NCBI RefSeq assembly: GCF_030272615.1
Contig: NC_081413.1
Coordinates: 448,486,538-448,550,537, forward strand
DNA from: Cryptomeria japonica
Lineage: Eukaryota; Streptophyta; Pinopsida; Cupressales; Cupressaceae
DNA: 64,000 bases
Direction of reading: 5' to 3'
Shown here one piece after another: positions 1 through 10,473 of the stretch. The position numbers and the translations under genes are program-made. A model generated the notes under the pieces. It was not told the origin of the DNA. It saw only the letters and a list, made by a program, of their open reading frames with translations, and made no database searches. Each line of letters opens with the position of its first letter. Position 1 is the stretch's first letter.

Positions 1-346
1 TAACAAAGAAATCTTTTTTCTGGCTTTGATGGGAAGCTACTTCTCAGGGGAGTAGTTGGTATATTGAATTGATTGGTATTTTGTATATGAACTTGGTTTT
101 TATTGTAACTCGCGCATTTGATGTCAAAGGGGGAGAGATTGGTATGGAAAAACACAAGGAAAACACATGTTGCTCCCAGGGGGAGAGATTGTTGTTTGGG
201 AGAGATTATTACTCTCTGTATCTGTATTTTGAATTCTGGTTATGATCCCTTTTTGGAGATTGTTCATTTTTGGTATTTGGCATTTATGTTTTGGCACTTT
301 GATGGTTTTTCCATCTTGTGTTGCCATCAATGCCAAAGGGGGAGAT
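1..346 (+). mobile_element. 3' internal end of copia element H (non-coding, multiple polypurine tracts)
   Basis: This is the last part of the internal region of a plus-strand Ty1/copia element, lying between the lost pol gene and the 3' LTR. It matches, in reverse, the region beside the left LTR of element D (57897-58250). It holds several polypurine-tract-like stretches: a weaker one near 47-55, AAAGGGGGAGAG near 126-137, GGGGGAGAG near 180-188, and the priming tract AAAGGGGGAGAT at 335-346, directly against the LTR. From memory, multiple tracts of this kind are typical of Sirevirus-type copia elements. I see no convincing coding sequence here. Confidence 0.8.
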
Positions 347-1395
347 TGTTGGTATTTTGGTATGGTTTTGTCTTTGATGTCAACACCTACTAAAACTCTA
401 GCACTTTGGAGAATCAACAACATTCACTAGCAAGCAAGTGACTCATGCACAATCACTGGTATCTAGTACACCAGAAAGATATAATGATCACCGACACTTG
501 GAATGATATGGAAAACACTTGGTTATGTCGAAGACATTGTGTGAACACTTTGTTTTGAAGTTTCGTTTATTGGTACATTAGCATTCGCATATTTGTTGTT
601 ACCAGCAAATAGGTCCAGGGTTACACCGGCAGGATTATCTTTTCCAGATCAACATGGCACACTATGGAGATGATTAATTATTGTTGTAAATGCATTATGC
701 CAACATGTTCAATCCATTATTACATTAGATATTGTATTGTTTGTAAAATGTTTTATTGTAATATCTTGTACAGCTGACCTACTAAAATTGGTCTTAGGTT
801 ATGGTATAAATGTAAGCTCTTATTTGTAAGATCAGATGTGGAATGCGAAAAAGGATTGTGTGAAGGTATATGTGAGAATAAGTAGAGCTATACACCCAGA
901 CATCATTTGAAGATTGAAAAAGGGTTTTTGTCAAGACAATCAGAACTACACCGGTACTGAATCCAACATATGAAGATGCTATTTTGTGCAGTACATTCTT
1001 ATTGGATTTAACCATCCAACTGTAGTCAGTGTGACTCCCATTTTGTAACTGAGTAGTGAGCTATAGGCGCTTGGCCTTTCTGCATGTGCAGGCCCCATTT
1101 ATGTACACTTACTATCTACAGTAGTATCAACTGATTGTGGTTAAGGTTTCCCACCATGGTTTTTCCCCTTACAGGGTTTCCACGTACAAATATTGGTGTT
1201 ATGTGTTGTCGATGACTTTGTCTTTATGTTTCATGCACTAATCCTTACCAGTATAGCAATTAACTGTTAAAACTGTCTACCAACATATTGAACTAGTTTA
1301 CTGGTATTAAGCATTAAGTTGGTTAAGTTGTTTTTGGTTTGAATTTATTTGACAACTGATTCAACCCCCCTCTTAGTTGTCTCCAGGACCTAACA
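347..1395 (+). repeat. 3' LTR of copia element H (1,049 bp)
   Basis: The LTR starts TGTTGGTATTTTGG immediately after the polypurine tract and ends CCTAACA, giving TG...CA termini. It is the same family as the left LTR of element D at 56844-57896 (1,053 bp, opposite orientation). It contains the block CCACCATGGTTTTTCCC followed by GGGTTTCCACG near 1153-1187, shared with other copia LTRs in this window, and a C-rich stretch before CTCTTAG near the 3' end. The five bases after it are TAAAT; the partner target-site copy lies left of the window, so the duplication cannot be tested. Confidence 0.9.
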
Positions 1396-1723
1396 TAAAT
1401 ATGTCGCTCAAGGCTAAGATACCAGGACGCTGAGCAGAATCGTAGTAGACCTTATCTCCAGCAAACAGAATCCTCAAAATCCTGTAAACATCCTCTGGAA
1501 TAATAGTCATCTCTCCAAATGGTAGATGAAAGGTGTTATGCTCAGAATGGAACTTCTCAATAAGTGCAGTAAGCAACCCATGATTCACATAGATATCAGG
1601 CATATCTAAAATATGAGTAAAGCCACACAAATCAATATGTGCTCTATCTACACCTGATAGCTCACAGACTAGCCTCATCATAGGAGGATAGACACACCAA
1701 AATGGGATATGTGGAAATCAAAC
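1396..1723 (-). pseudogene. plant mobile domain (PMD) protein, 3' part cut off by element H
   Basis: The reverse-strand frame starts at the ATGATG at 1681 and runs into the LTR of element H, so only about 95 residues remain. The residues LTALIEKFHSEHNTFHLPFG followed by EMTIIPEDVYRILRI are typical of the plant mobile domain (PF10536), known from MAIN/MAIL1-type host proteins and from transposable elements. The last residues of the open frame come from LTR sequence. A good 3' splice site (TTTGTAG) lies at 1724-1730, just upstream of the start, and a 5' splice site CGGTAAGTG at about 2190, which suggests an intron in the 5' UTR. It lies antisense and upstream of a gypsy-type 3' LTR (3318), the place where Tat-lineage Ty3/gypsy elements carry extra antisense frames. 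A host gene fragment remains possible. Confidence 0.75.
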
Positions 1724-2338
1724 CTACAAATATCAAACAATAGAGCATTAGCAAGTCATCCCAATTATGCTACAAAACATGTTAAACATCATGCAAATCC
1801 AAATACACCAAATGCCAAATTAAAATTTCATGTTTTAAACCTTAAAAATGCTCACTATTTTCCATACAATATTTCATAGTGTAAGAAGAAACTTGTACAA
1901 GTCAGGAATTCATATCGCATGATAAAAGACTCTCATACGACAAATTTCATAAACTCGCACAATAACATGGGCTATCAAGAAAACTCTCATACGATACATG
2001 GGATGACTCCACACGACAAAAAATATAGCCTTAAATGAAAAAACACATGAGGATAGTTTGTCATATGAAAGACAGTGTCGTCTCACACGAAAAAATTACA
2101 TTGACCAATTTTCAATGACATCAAAAGGCAAAAAAACAAAACAAAAATTGAAAATTAATGAAATGCAAAGGCGTAAGATTAGTCACTTACCGCTGGCTCG
2201 TAGTTCCGTGGTCGATTATGTCATCTCTAGTGCTTGAATCGATGCTCCTGGATCAAAATGACCATTTTTCTTCACATAAGGGTTTTCAAATATCAAACTT
2301 GGAGAGGTTAAAATGAATTGAAAATGACACTTGGACCC
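1724..2338 (-). other. probable 5' UTR with intron of the PMD gene
   Basis: No coding region longer than a few codons is visible. On the reverse strand the stretch reads as a short leader exon (about 2191-2310) ending in CAGCG at a consensus donor GTAAGTG, followed by an AT-rich 467-bp intron ending TTTGTAG at 1724. None of the three frames across the proposed junction gives an open upstream extension, so translation most likely starts in the second exon at 1681. This is an inference from splice consensus only. Confidence 0.45.
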
Positions 2339-2349
2339 CTTATATAGCC
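2339..2349 (-). promoter_or_regulatory. TATA box of the antisense PMD gene
   Basis: On the reverse strand the sequence reads GGCTATATAAGGGG, a near-ideal plant TATA box, about 30-40 bp ahead of the presumed leader exon. It points toward the PMD frame and away from the gypsy LTR at 3318, so the antisense gene appears to have had its own promoter. Confidence 0.55.
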
Positions 2350-3317
2350 AAAACCCTAATTTTTCAACTTTCTCCGATGGACATAAAAAATGTACCCTAA
2401 GTTAATTTGTCCATCCTGATTTAATTTTTTGGATCGAAATCGAAATACGAGATCATTCTCCTAGTCAAATTTGCACAGCTTGACCACTTAGCGCTTTTAT
2501 CAAATTCTCATTCTTTTCTTCAATTTGTGCTCAATTTCTCATTATTCATTACTAAATCTTCAAATATTCCTTTGAATTGTTCTGTGTGCTCAAATAATTA
2601 TCATTGCCAACAATTTCCTATCATCATGTACCCTCATTGTCTTTCGATTTCTCTCTCGAGGGGGCATACTCATGACCTCATGACCTCACATCTTCAATGT
2701 TGAGAAAATTTTCAAATCTTCATCAAAAGTCGAGAAAAAAAACTTTTCAACTAAAGAAAATAAAACAAATTCGTATCGCTAGGGGAATCTTAGTTCATCA
2801 CTTCAATTCAAGCTGATATTGTCTTCATCTAAATCAGTCTCTTAACGTTAATCAGTTTCATCACTTTTCATCAAGCTGATTATTCATTTAAACTCAATCA
2901 AAAGTTTAAAGAGTATCTTTGATCACATGCTCAATCTAAGCAGGTGTTTAGTTTCATCACATGAAATCAAGCTAGATAGTTTATCTTTGCTAATCGTGTC
3001 TTGATCTATCAAGTTCAAGATCGATTTTATCTTCACTCACTATGTCTAGTTCAATCAAGTTCTAGGTCAGTAAGATCCGCTTCTTGATCAATTAAGTTCA
3101 AGTTCGGTATCTTTTCTCTTCATCGGTCCTAGTTCAATAAAGTTCAGGATCGGTAATGTTTTAATCAACTCTATTCAGTTTCATCACTTCAAAGTAAGCT
3201 AAACACCTCGCTCTTCATCTAGTTTGTGATCAATCAAGTTCAAAACTGGTATCTCCTAGACATAAACTACTCTTTGAACCAACGCACTGCTCGCACACTA
3301 ATTCAAAGAGGGGAAAA
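2350..3317 (+). mobile_element. 3' non-coding internal region of a Ty3/gypsy-type element, with degenerate tandem motif
   Basis: No coding sequence is seen. Between about 2820 and 3260 a degenerate motif recurs (TAGTTCAATCAAGTTC followed by AAGATCGGTATC-like sequence, and TTTCATCACTTCAA-like units), in a T/A/C-rich composition. The region ends in the purine tract AGAGGGGAAAA (3307-3317) directly against the LTR start, as expected for the 3' polypurine tract of a plus-strand LTR element. The left limit is uncertain; the antisense PMD gene may belong to the same element. Confidence 0.55.
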
Positions 3318-4497
3318 TGTAATACCCTAAAATTGGTCACCTAAACCATGGGCCCCTAATCTCAACAACATCACCAAGGTCCTAACCAAAGGCAATTAAA
3401 TCAACTTTGAGCACACGATTAATTAATTCTTCAATCATTTAATGTCACATGGCAAGTGAATTATTCTATATTAATTAAATATTTATTTAATTAATTAAAT
3501 CATTCCAAGAAAATCATTTTGATCAATTATCCTATTTAATTTATTAAATATCCTAGCATATTTAATTAATTAATAAATTGGCCATTTAATCATAAAAAAA
3601 AGGAATTAATTTATTACAAAAGAGGAATCAATATGCAAAGCAAGAGTTAAATTGAAAATAAAATAAAAGAATTGAATTCAGAGAGAAATCAAACTTGAGC
3701 TATTATTTCTTCTTCTAAATTGAGATAACTTGAAATTAGAAAAGTAATTAATTGAATTATTAATCATTCTCTAAAATTGGAACTCAAAGCTTTTGAGGAA
3801 AGAAGTTCAGTTGCATTGAAAAGACTTTTTTCTTGAATAAATCAAATAAATCGCATGGAATCACCTATTTTCATCACAAGTGCACGGAATTAATTGAATT
3901 TTATCTCCAATGAAAACTCAAACTTATAATCTAAATGCATTTCAATCAAACTATAATTGCAATCTATCTCAAGGTTAACTGAATCTGATTTTTCAATTAT
4001 TTAAATTATCCTAAATTGTGTTTTTCTTGAATAATCTCAACCGCTCGTTGCTAATCGATCTTGACCGTTGGTCTCTCTTTTGATTCTCTATAAATTCATC
4101 CTTCATCTCTCATTCAAAACACCCTGGAGATTTATCGTTATTATACAGTTTTTTCTCTAGAGTCATTGAAGATATTGTGCTTGCTTTTTTGAGATTATTG
4201 CATCTTTGTTTAGCTTTTTGCATATTTAGTTCAATTATGATTTCTTGAATTCATATAGCTTACTATTCATCCATCTAGCATAATCTTACATCCATTTAGC
4301 TTAATATCATGCTTATATAGATTAAATCCTTCATCTTGGTGTAGTCTAGTCACTGGTATTGCTTATACAAATCTAAGAACAAGTCTATACTCACATCTTT
4401 TAGAAGGCAATTGGTCGATTTGTGATGGTTTTATTATTCATGCTTATATCTATCTAACCATACATGTAATGACTTAATTAAAGTATTGTGTCTTACA
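3318..4497 (+). repeat. 3' LTR of a Ty3/gypsy-type element (about 1.18 kb)
   Basis: The start TGTAATACCCTAAAATTG follows a polypurine tract, and the end is taken at TCTTACA (4497), giving TG...CA termini. The exact end could be up to about 4530, because the next recognisable sequence is copia integrase from 4533. The 3300-3650 part is rich in TTAATTAATT. A TATA box (TCTATAAATTC) is at 4086-4096, with a short leader and CTCTCATTC just after it, as expected for an LTR promoter. No second copy of this LTR is present in the window. Confidence 0.6.
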
Positions 4498-4532
4498 GCT
4501 TACAGATACTTATTCCACTTTTCACACACACA

Positions 4533-5650
4533 CAAAGTATATGCAACAATTTGAATAGCTTCCTTCCAGTATGTGTTCGCCAGACTGGCCTCATTTAACA
4601 TGGTTATGGCCATCTCTTTGACTATCTTGTTCTTCCTTTCTACCACACCATTTTGTTGTGGTGTCCTAGGAGTTGAGTATTGCCTTCTAATTCCATGTTT
4701 TTCACAATAATCTTCAAATTCATTTGATGTAAACTCTCCACTCTGATCTGATCTTAGGCATTTTAACCTGCACCCACTTTCTTTCTCCACCATCTTCCTA
4801 AAGATCTTGAATATTTTAAATGCTTGTGACTTATCTTGTAGGAAGGTGACCCATGTCATTCTTGAGTAGTCATCAATAAAGAACATAAAGTATCTTTCAC
4901 CTGCAAGTGCTCTTGTCCTAGTTGGATCACATAGATCTATATGCACAATTTCAAGTGGTCTTGAGGTGTTTTGCTCTTTTTTCCTAAAGCTCACCTTAGT
5001 TTTCTTACCTTTCACACATTCATCTGAAATGTGCTTACCAGTTTGATGATGGGTGGAAAATTCCTCACACACCCCTTTCTGCTTACTACGACTAGGTTAT
5101 CAAAGTTTATGTGGCCTAATCTTCGGTGCCACAACCAAATTTCATCAGCCTTTCCTAACATGCATTGGGACTCATAGCATTCCTTCAGATTATAAACATT
5201 CACATCCGTTCTCTTTCCTTCTTCCACAACTTAACTGATACAGTCTATCTTTATCTGGCAACCAGTTGAGTCAAAGGTGAATTTATAGCCTTTGTCACAC
5301 ATATGACTCACACTGAGCAAATTGTGCTTTAGGCCTTCCACATAATATACATCATGTGCATTCAATTTTCCATCAATACTTAGAGTGCCTTTTCCCTTTA
5401 TTTTGATGGATGAGTTGTCTCCAAACCTTACTGAACCACCATTCTAGTCTTCAAGTTTAATGAATTTATTTTTGTCACTAATGATGTGGTTGGAGCAACC
5501 ACTATCTACAACCCATAGATTTTTCCTTGTAGCATGTAAAGCAGTTTGCACTATGAGACTTGATTTTGCCTTTTCCTTTTCTTTCTCAAGCCATACTGCT
5601 TTGGTTTCCTTCTTCTTGTCAGCTACTATGTTGTGCTTAGGTTCAGTTAC
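4533..5650 (-). pseudogene. copia C1 pol fragment: protease, GAG-pre-integrase, integrase (truncated)
   Basis: This reverse-strand pol continues from the C1 gag. Protease and pre-integrase remains lie at about 5650-5100, with WLWHRRLGHINFDNLV as the first half of the HHCC zinc site. The integrase core follows: HIDLCDP carries the first catalytic Asp, CLRSDQSGEFTS the second, and GVVERKNK the Glu. Homology stops after about 4533, where gypsy-LTR or junction sequence begins, so RT and RNase H are absent. Stops and frameshifts break the frame between 5650 and 5072. The element is dead; the truncation is probably due to the neighbouring gypsy insertion or a deletion. Confidence 0.85.
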
Positions 5651-7743
5651 CGGCTCTTAATCAGGATTTGTCTTCTTCTGCTTGATCTTCCTATTTTTAC
5701 ACAACCTTACTATGTGTCCAAACTCTTGATAGTTATAACATTTCACATTTTCATTAGAACGTAAATCCTTAAAATTATTGTAGGGTACCGGTTTATTCTT
5801 CCTACATTCAAAACTCTTATGACCATATCCATTGCACTCATAGCAGACAACATTCATATCTCGGAGTGCATTAAATGGATTTCTATTTTCATAACTCATA
5901 GAGGACTTATTGATTAATCTACAGTCATCTATTCTATGCCCAAATTTGTTACATCAGTAACAATAACCATGAAAGTTTGAAACATACCGGTTAGATTGCC
6001 TTGGTCCTAAATGGGACTACCTCATCGGGGGTCTTCTCTTCATGTTGTTGAATCTGGTGAATCCTTCACAGTCAACTCTTGCATTTCTCCTTGGATCTGC
6101 ATGTCGGTACACAAAGTGTGGCCTCCGGTTCATTTCTTATGTATACTAGTTTGAGTGGCGATTTCCAACAACATCTGCATATGACTTTTTACTGATATCC
6201 TTGCCTACAGTGAATGTCTTCTTTTATTCACCTTCAACTAAAGAGGTGAACTTTATTTCTTTTCCATATTTATCTTTGTGGGTTGAACTTTGACCTTCTT
6301 CAGAGCCTAAGACACCAATGTCTTTGGATTGCTTCTATTTGCTCAACATCTTGTCTAAGGCCTCAATGTTGCCTTCATATTTGCTCCTTACTTTTATTTC
6401 TTCCTTACTTTCTTGAAGCTCCTTTCTAAGCTTCGCTATTTCTACTTCCAACTCTTGATGCTCCTTGTCCTTCTTTGTTAGATCAGAGGATGTAGCTTCA
6501 CATATCCTCTTAGTTTCTCCCAACTGCAATTTCAAGTCAGATATAAACTAATTGGACTCATCCAGGGATTGCTTCAAGAGATCTTGTTCATCTACTACAG
6601 CAAGCTTGACCTTTTTGAGTTGTCTTCTTGTTTTACTCAATTCCTCAAGAGAACTAATAAGTTCACCTTCCAAATCCACTTCAGCTTCAATATCCTCCTC
6701 TTCCTCATCTTTATCAATTAGTTCATCAAGTGCCATGAAGAGATTGACTTTTCTATCATTCTCATGGTAATCATCTTCTGATGCATTTTCTTCATCTCTT
6801 GTATCATCCTCAATAGTATATAGGCTATTCTAATTCTAGTAGCCTCTCCTTCCTTGCTGGTATTCATTTCTTTCTCTATCTTTGCCAGCAGATTTTCTGA
6901 ATTCTCTTGACTCATCTCCACCAGTTTCTTTGTGGGGACAATTTGCAAAAAAGTGTCTGACCTTACCACAGTTGAAACATTTAAGTGGTAGCTTTCCTTT
7001 ATATTAGTTGGATCCTCTTTTGGGCTTCCTAACAAAGTTTGCTACTTTTGTATCAAATTCTTCACTAGATTCTTTATGAGTAGCTACTTATTTTCCCTTT
7101 TTGGTGATGTTGAATGTTGCTTCTTTCCTTAAGGAAGTATCTCCATTTGTTCTCATCTCATAGGCTGTCAATGAGCTAAATAACTCATCCATTGTAAAGT
7201 CTTCAAATCCTTGGCTTCTTCTATGTAAAACACCTTAGTATCGTACTTGGGTGTGAGAGATATAAGTACCTTCTTGACAAGAATCTCATCTCCAATCTCT
7301 TCTCCAAGTCCTCTAGTGGTGTTCACAGTTTCATCAAATCTATGAAGATAGTCTGAAATCTTTTCATCATCTTTCATCTTGATGCTTTCAAGTTGGACCC
7401 TTAGTGCTTGCAACTTGTCTTCTTTGACTTTTGCATCTCCTTCAAACAACCTCTACAATTTATCCCAAGTCTCCTTTTTTGAAACACAATGCATGACTTT
7501 GACAAACTCATTATCAGACAGCCCGCTCAAGATAGCATATTTGGCCTTTGCATTGTTCTCATACTCCTTTTTGGCATCCGAATCAGTGGGAGGAACACTA
7601 GGAACATCATACCTATTCTTGATAGACATCCACACATCAAAACCGAGGGAGGAAATATAGGTCTCCATTCTTATGCTCTAGAAGGCATAGTTGGATCCAT
7701 CAAACATGGGGGCTTTTGAGGAAGTAGATTCATTTCTTTCCAT
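5651..7743 (-). pseudogene. copia C1 gag with coiled coil and four CCHC knuckles (broken)
   Basis: The gag starts at the ATG at 7743 (MERNESTSSKAPMFDGSNYA), has a TAG in place of the expected Trp a few codons later, and continues with METYISSLGFDVWMSIKNRY and the copia capsid-like part to about 7170. A first CCHC knuckle (CFNCGKVRHFFANC) lies near 6980-6935. Then come an acidic and coiled-coil stretch (6736-6335) and three further knuckles near 5985-5700: one with a stop inside, CYECNGYGHKSFEC intact, and CYNYQEFGHIVRLC with one Cys changed to Tyr. Several stops and frameshifts interrupt it. A four-knuckle Gag with coiled coil is larger than the usual single-knuckle plant copia Gag and is shared with element A. 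Confidence 0.85.
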
Positions 7744-7796
7744 TATGTTCAAAGTCCAGAATCTACCCAAGGTTTAAAGATAAATGGAAACCTACA

Positions 7797-7808
7797 CTCT
7801 AATACCAA
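7797..7808 (-). promoter_or_regulatory. primer-binding site of copia C1 (initiator tRNA-Met type)
   Basis: The reverse strand reads TTGGTATTAGAG, one substitution from TGGTATCAGAG, which pairs with the 3' end of plant initiator tRNA-Met. It sits four bases inside the 5' LTR end at 7813, as expected. Confidence 0.8.
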
Positions 7809-7812
7809 TTAT

Positions 7813-9472
7813 TGAACATAGAGTACCACTGAGAGGGGGTGAATTAGTGGTTGCTAAACTTTTTGACCTTTCAAAGCAACTTTAGAAAACTGGTTATTAA
7901 CATAAGCACTAAACAATCAAACTAGTGAAGCAGAAAGGAAAACCAAAGAGATCAATCACACAAATGCAACCCACAACACCAGATGTATGAGGAAAACCCA
8001 ATATGGTAAAAATGTTAGTGAGAAAAGATACTAGAGACTACTGCTCCAATCCAGCCTCACAAGTAAAACACTAGATTACAAATATTTAGGGCACCAACCC
8101 AAGGAGCACCAACCCCTTTTGTTTTAGGGCACCAACCCAAGGAGCACAAACCCCTGCACAAAGCTCCAACTTGGCAATGTATATTGGAACAAAATTTAGA
8201 TATAGTTAAGGCTTCTTGTTGCAAATGAATTCTACAACTCTTGATCAAATATCCTACTACCAGTTGACAATCTTTTCTCCTCCACTAGATCTCACACTAT
8301 CAGTTGTGAGACTACTCTCTTTGATTCTTGGCCTCTATTATCACTCTCTCCATCCCTCATAGACTCACCACACACTTTGTCACACTTGGATGTTTCCTTG
8401 CTCTATCACACCTCATCGGTTTGCTTAACTGTTGAACTACATTTATACCAGTATGGTTAAACCCTCTCACCAATTTGGTTGTTTACTTACTCTACAACTT
8501 TCTTAGAATAAATTCTAAGGCCAAAATTCTTCTATGTACTGAATCTCTCTTCTCTCTTTTTGTTCTCTTCAATATCATCTTTCTCTATCTCAAGCTCATA
8601 TGTTTAACATCATGATTTCCCCCCAAGAATGCATTCAAACATTGAGCAGTTAGGGTTTCCTTTCCCTGACACAATCTTCATGAAATCCGATCTAGTCTAT
8701 CTTGGATCGATCACCTATACTCTAGGGATACATCTATACACGTTTCCCATTATCCAATGCATACTTTCTAAATATAGCAATCACATACAAGATTTCCTAC
8801 CTTGAAATCTATCAACTCATAAAATACCTAGTTGTTTCCTTTTTGAGGTCTTTTTTGCAATTGGGTTTCTTTTGCATTGATCTAGGTGCCAACTATTCCC
8901 TTATATTCTTCTATCATTCTTTCTTCCTTGAGCCACATCTGTCAGTTACAATCCTGTGATTTGTGGATGTTTCATTAATGTCAACTAGCTATTTCAACAA
9001 CCATGTTGATGGAGGCTTCACTGACCTCTGCATGTTTGCCACCTCAGCTCCACATGGCATCACAAAGGTCAATCACTTAGCTCACCAACACATAGTCAGT
9101 TCATACTTGATCATTTAGAAAACTCATACCAATACATCCCTTTACCGGTGAGACCTTCTTTTTCTGGTAACCGGCAGTGCACACTACACCAGTAACACAA
9201 CTTCACCTCTGGTGGTTTCTAATAACTTTAACATTCTGTCTCTTCATCAAAATTAGGCAGCCAACCTCCAGACCGATGTTTTTTCTACCAATTGTTACTC
9301 AACAAGTTAGTATACACACATTCTTAATCCGATTTATGCCTTACCAGTAAGCCTTCATTTTGTCTGCTCACTCTCATGTGAATTACCATCATACTGATCA
9401 CTCCTTCTTTCTTACCGGTGACCTTTCCAAACTGGTTGACATCAATGACAACTTAATGCCAAAATGCCAACA
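7813..9472 (-). repeat. 5' LTR of copia C1 (about 1.66 kb)
   Basis: The LTR has TG...CA termini: TGAACATAGAGTACC at the left (U5 end in this orientation) and ATGCCAACA at 9472. It contains the copia LTR block with GAGGAAAACCCAATATGG near 7990-8010 and, close to its sense 5' end, TTGACATCAATGACAA (9437-9452), shared with other LTRs here. The second LTR of C1 is missing. The five bases after 9472 are TCTCC; no partner is left to compare. Confidence 0.8.
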
Positions 9473-9801
9473 TCTCCTCCCAGCCTCTCCCACATGTTAT
9501 GTATAGAATCAAGAAACGGATTTCTCGTCCCACCCCTCGGGGGCCTGCTAGAGTAAAGCTTCTACCGATGGTTGAGTTTTTTTCTTTAAGTGAGTGCACC
9601 CCCACCACCACCCATCATAGTTTTTATTGGGCAGGGGCCCTTTGTGAATAGTAGGTGGATAGAATATGCTATCCCTTTAGAATGGTAGGGGGCTCGCATG
9701 AAGTGATGCCATTAAAGGCTGATTAATTATTCTAGCAACTATCTAGGGGATGTAATTAGTATGAAAGATATCTCTATTAATTATAAACTACAATCGAATC
9801 T

Positions 9802-9873
9802 ATGGAAGCATTGGTTTATACATTCCTTTTGGTGTTGACCTTAGGGATAATTTTTTTCTCTATTTTCTTCTGA
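9802..9873 (+). pseudogene. psbT: psbT, photosystem II small subunit (premature stop)
   Basis: The frame reads MEALVYTFLLVLTLGIIFFS, close to plastid PsbT, a roughly 35-residue single-helix subunit of the photosystem II core. The frame stops at TGA (9871-9873) where the plastid gene has an Arg codon (CGA in typical copies); the next bases still read EPPK, the normal continuation. The CGA to TGA change fits deamination of a methylated CpG in nuclear DNA. Confidence 0.85.
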
Positions 9874-9991
9874 GAACCCCCCAAAGTTTCAGATAGACGG
9901 GGAAATAATTTTCTATTTTTCTTATCCTCCTTCTTACTTATAATAAAAAAAGAGAAAATAACCTTGCCGATCGGGAAGGTCTTTTTTTTTA

Positions 9992-10123
9992 CTAGTCCTC
10001 ATGCTCTTCAAAAGGATCTCAAAGTTGTTCAGATGGTTTCCTAAATGTGGTGTATAGGGCATAACCAATAAAGATAACAAGTAAACAAGATATGGAGATA
10101 GTGACTAAGGTTGCAGTTTTCAC
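9992..10123 (-). pseudogene. psbN: psbN (start and internal codon mutated)
   Basis: The reverse-strand frame has the exact PsbN length (43 codons plus stop), with residues such as [14 protein letters not shown] and DPFEEHED. The normal ATG is GTG here (10121-10123), and a TGA stands where Arg is expected between EQL and DPFEEHED. PsbN is a single-helix thylakoid protein needed for photosystem II assembly. The position between psbT and psbH on the opposite strand matches the plastid operon layout. Both changes are transitions and would disable the gene. Confidence 0.85.
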
Positions 10124-10201
10124 TGGTAGGTAATCATATGTATGTATATATACATAATAGTATACAAAGTTAATCAGATATCAACCAATACTATTGTTTT
10201 T

Positions 10202-10428
10202 ATGGCTACACAAACCATTGATGATACTTCCAAAACCAAACTAATACGAACTACTGTAGGAGATTATTTAAAACCACTTAATACAGAATCCAGTAAAGTT
10301 GCTCTCAGATGGGGAACTACTCCTTTTATGGGCATTGCAATGGCTCTATTGACATTATTCTTATGAATTATCTTGGAGATTTATAATTCTTTCAATTTAT
10401 CATATGAAATTCTAGTTAGTTGGGTCTA
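10202..10428 (+). pseudogene. psbH: psbH, photosystem II subunit (internal stop)
   Basis: [20 protein letters not shown] followed by [20 protein letters not shown] identifies PsbH, the photosystem II phosphoprotein (about 73 residues). A TGA at 10364-10366 replaces the Ser codon usual before IILEIYNS, which still follows in frame. The reading then continues for about 15 codons to a TAG near 10426. The body is well conserved, so the transfer is not extremely old. Confidence 0.85.
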
Positions 10429-10473
10429 GAAAAACTACAAAATCTACCTGGATCCCAAGTTCATTGAAAATAA

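Noticed and set aside
9802-10428. Functional plastid photosystem genes
   Set aside because: All three have disabling changes and retroelement flanks, so a nuclear copy is more likely than plastid sequence.
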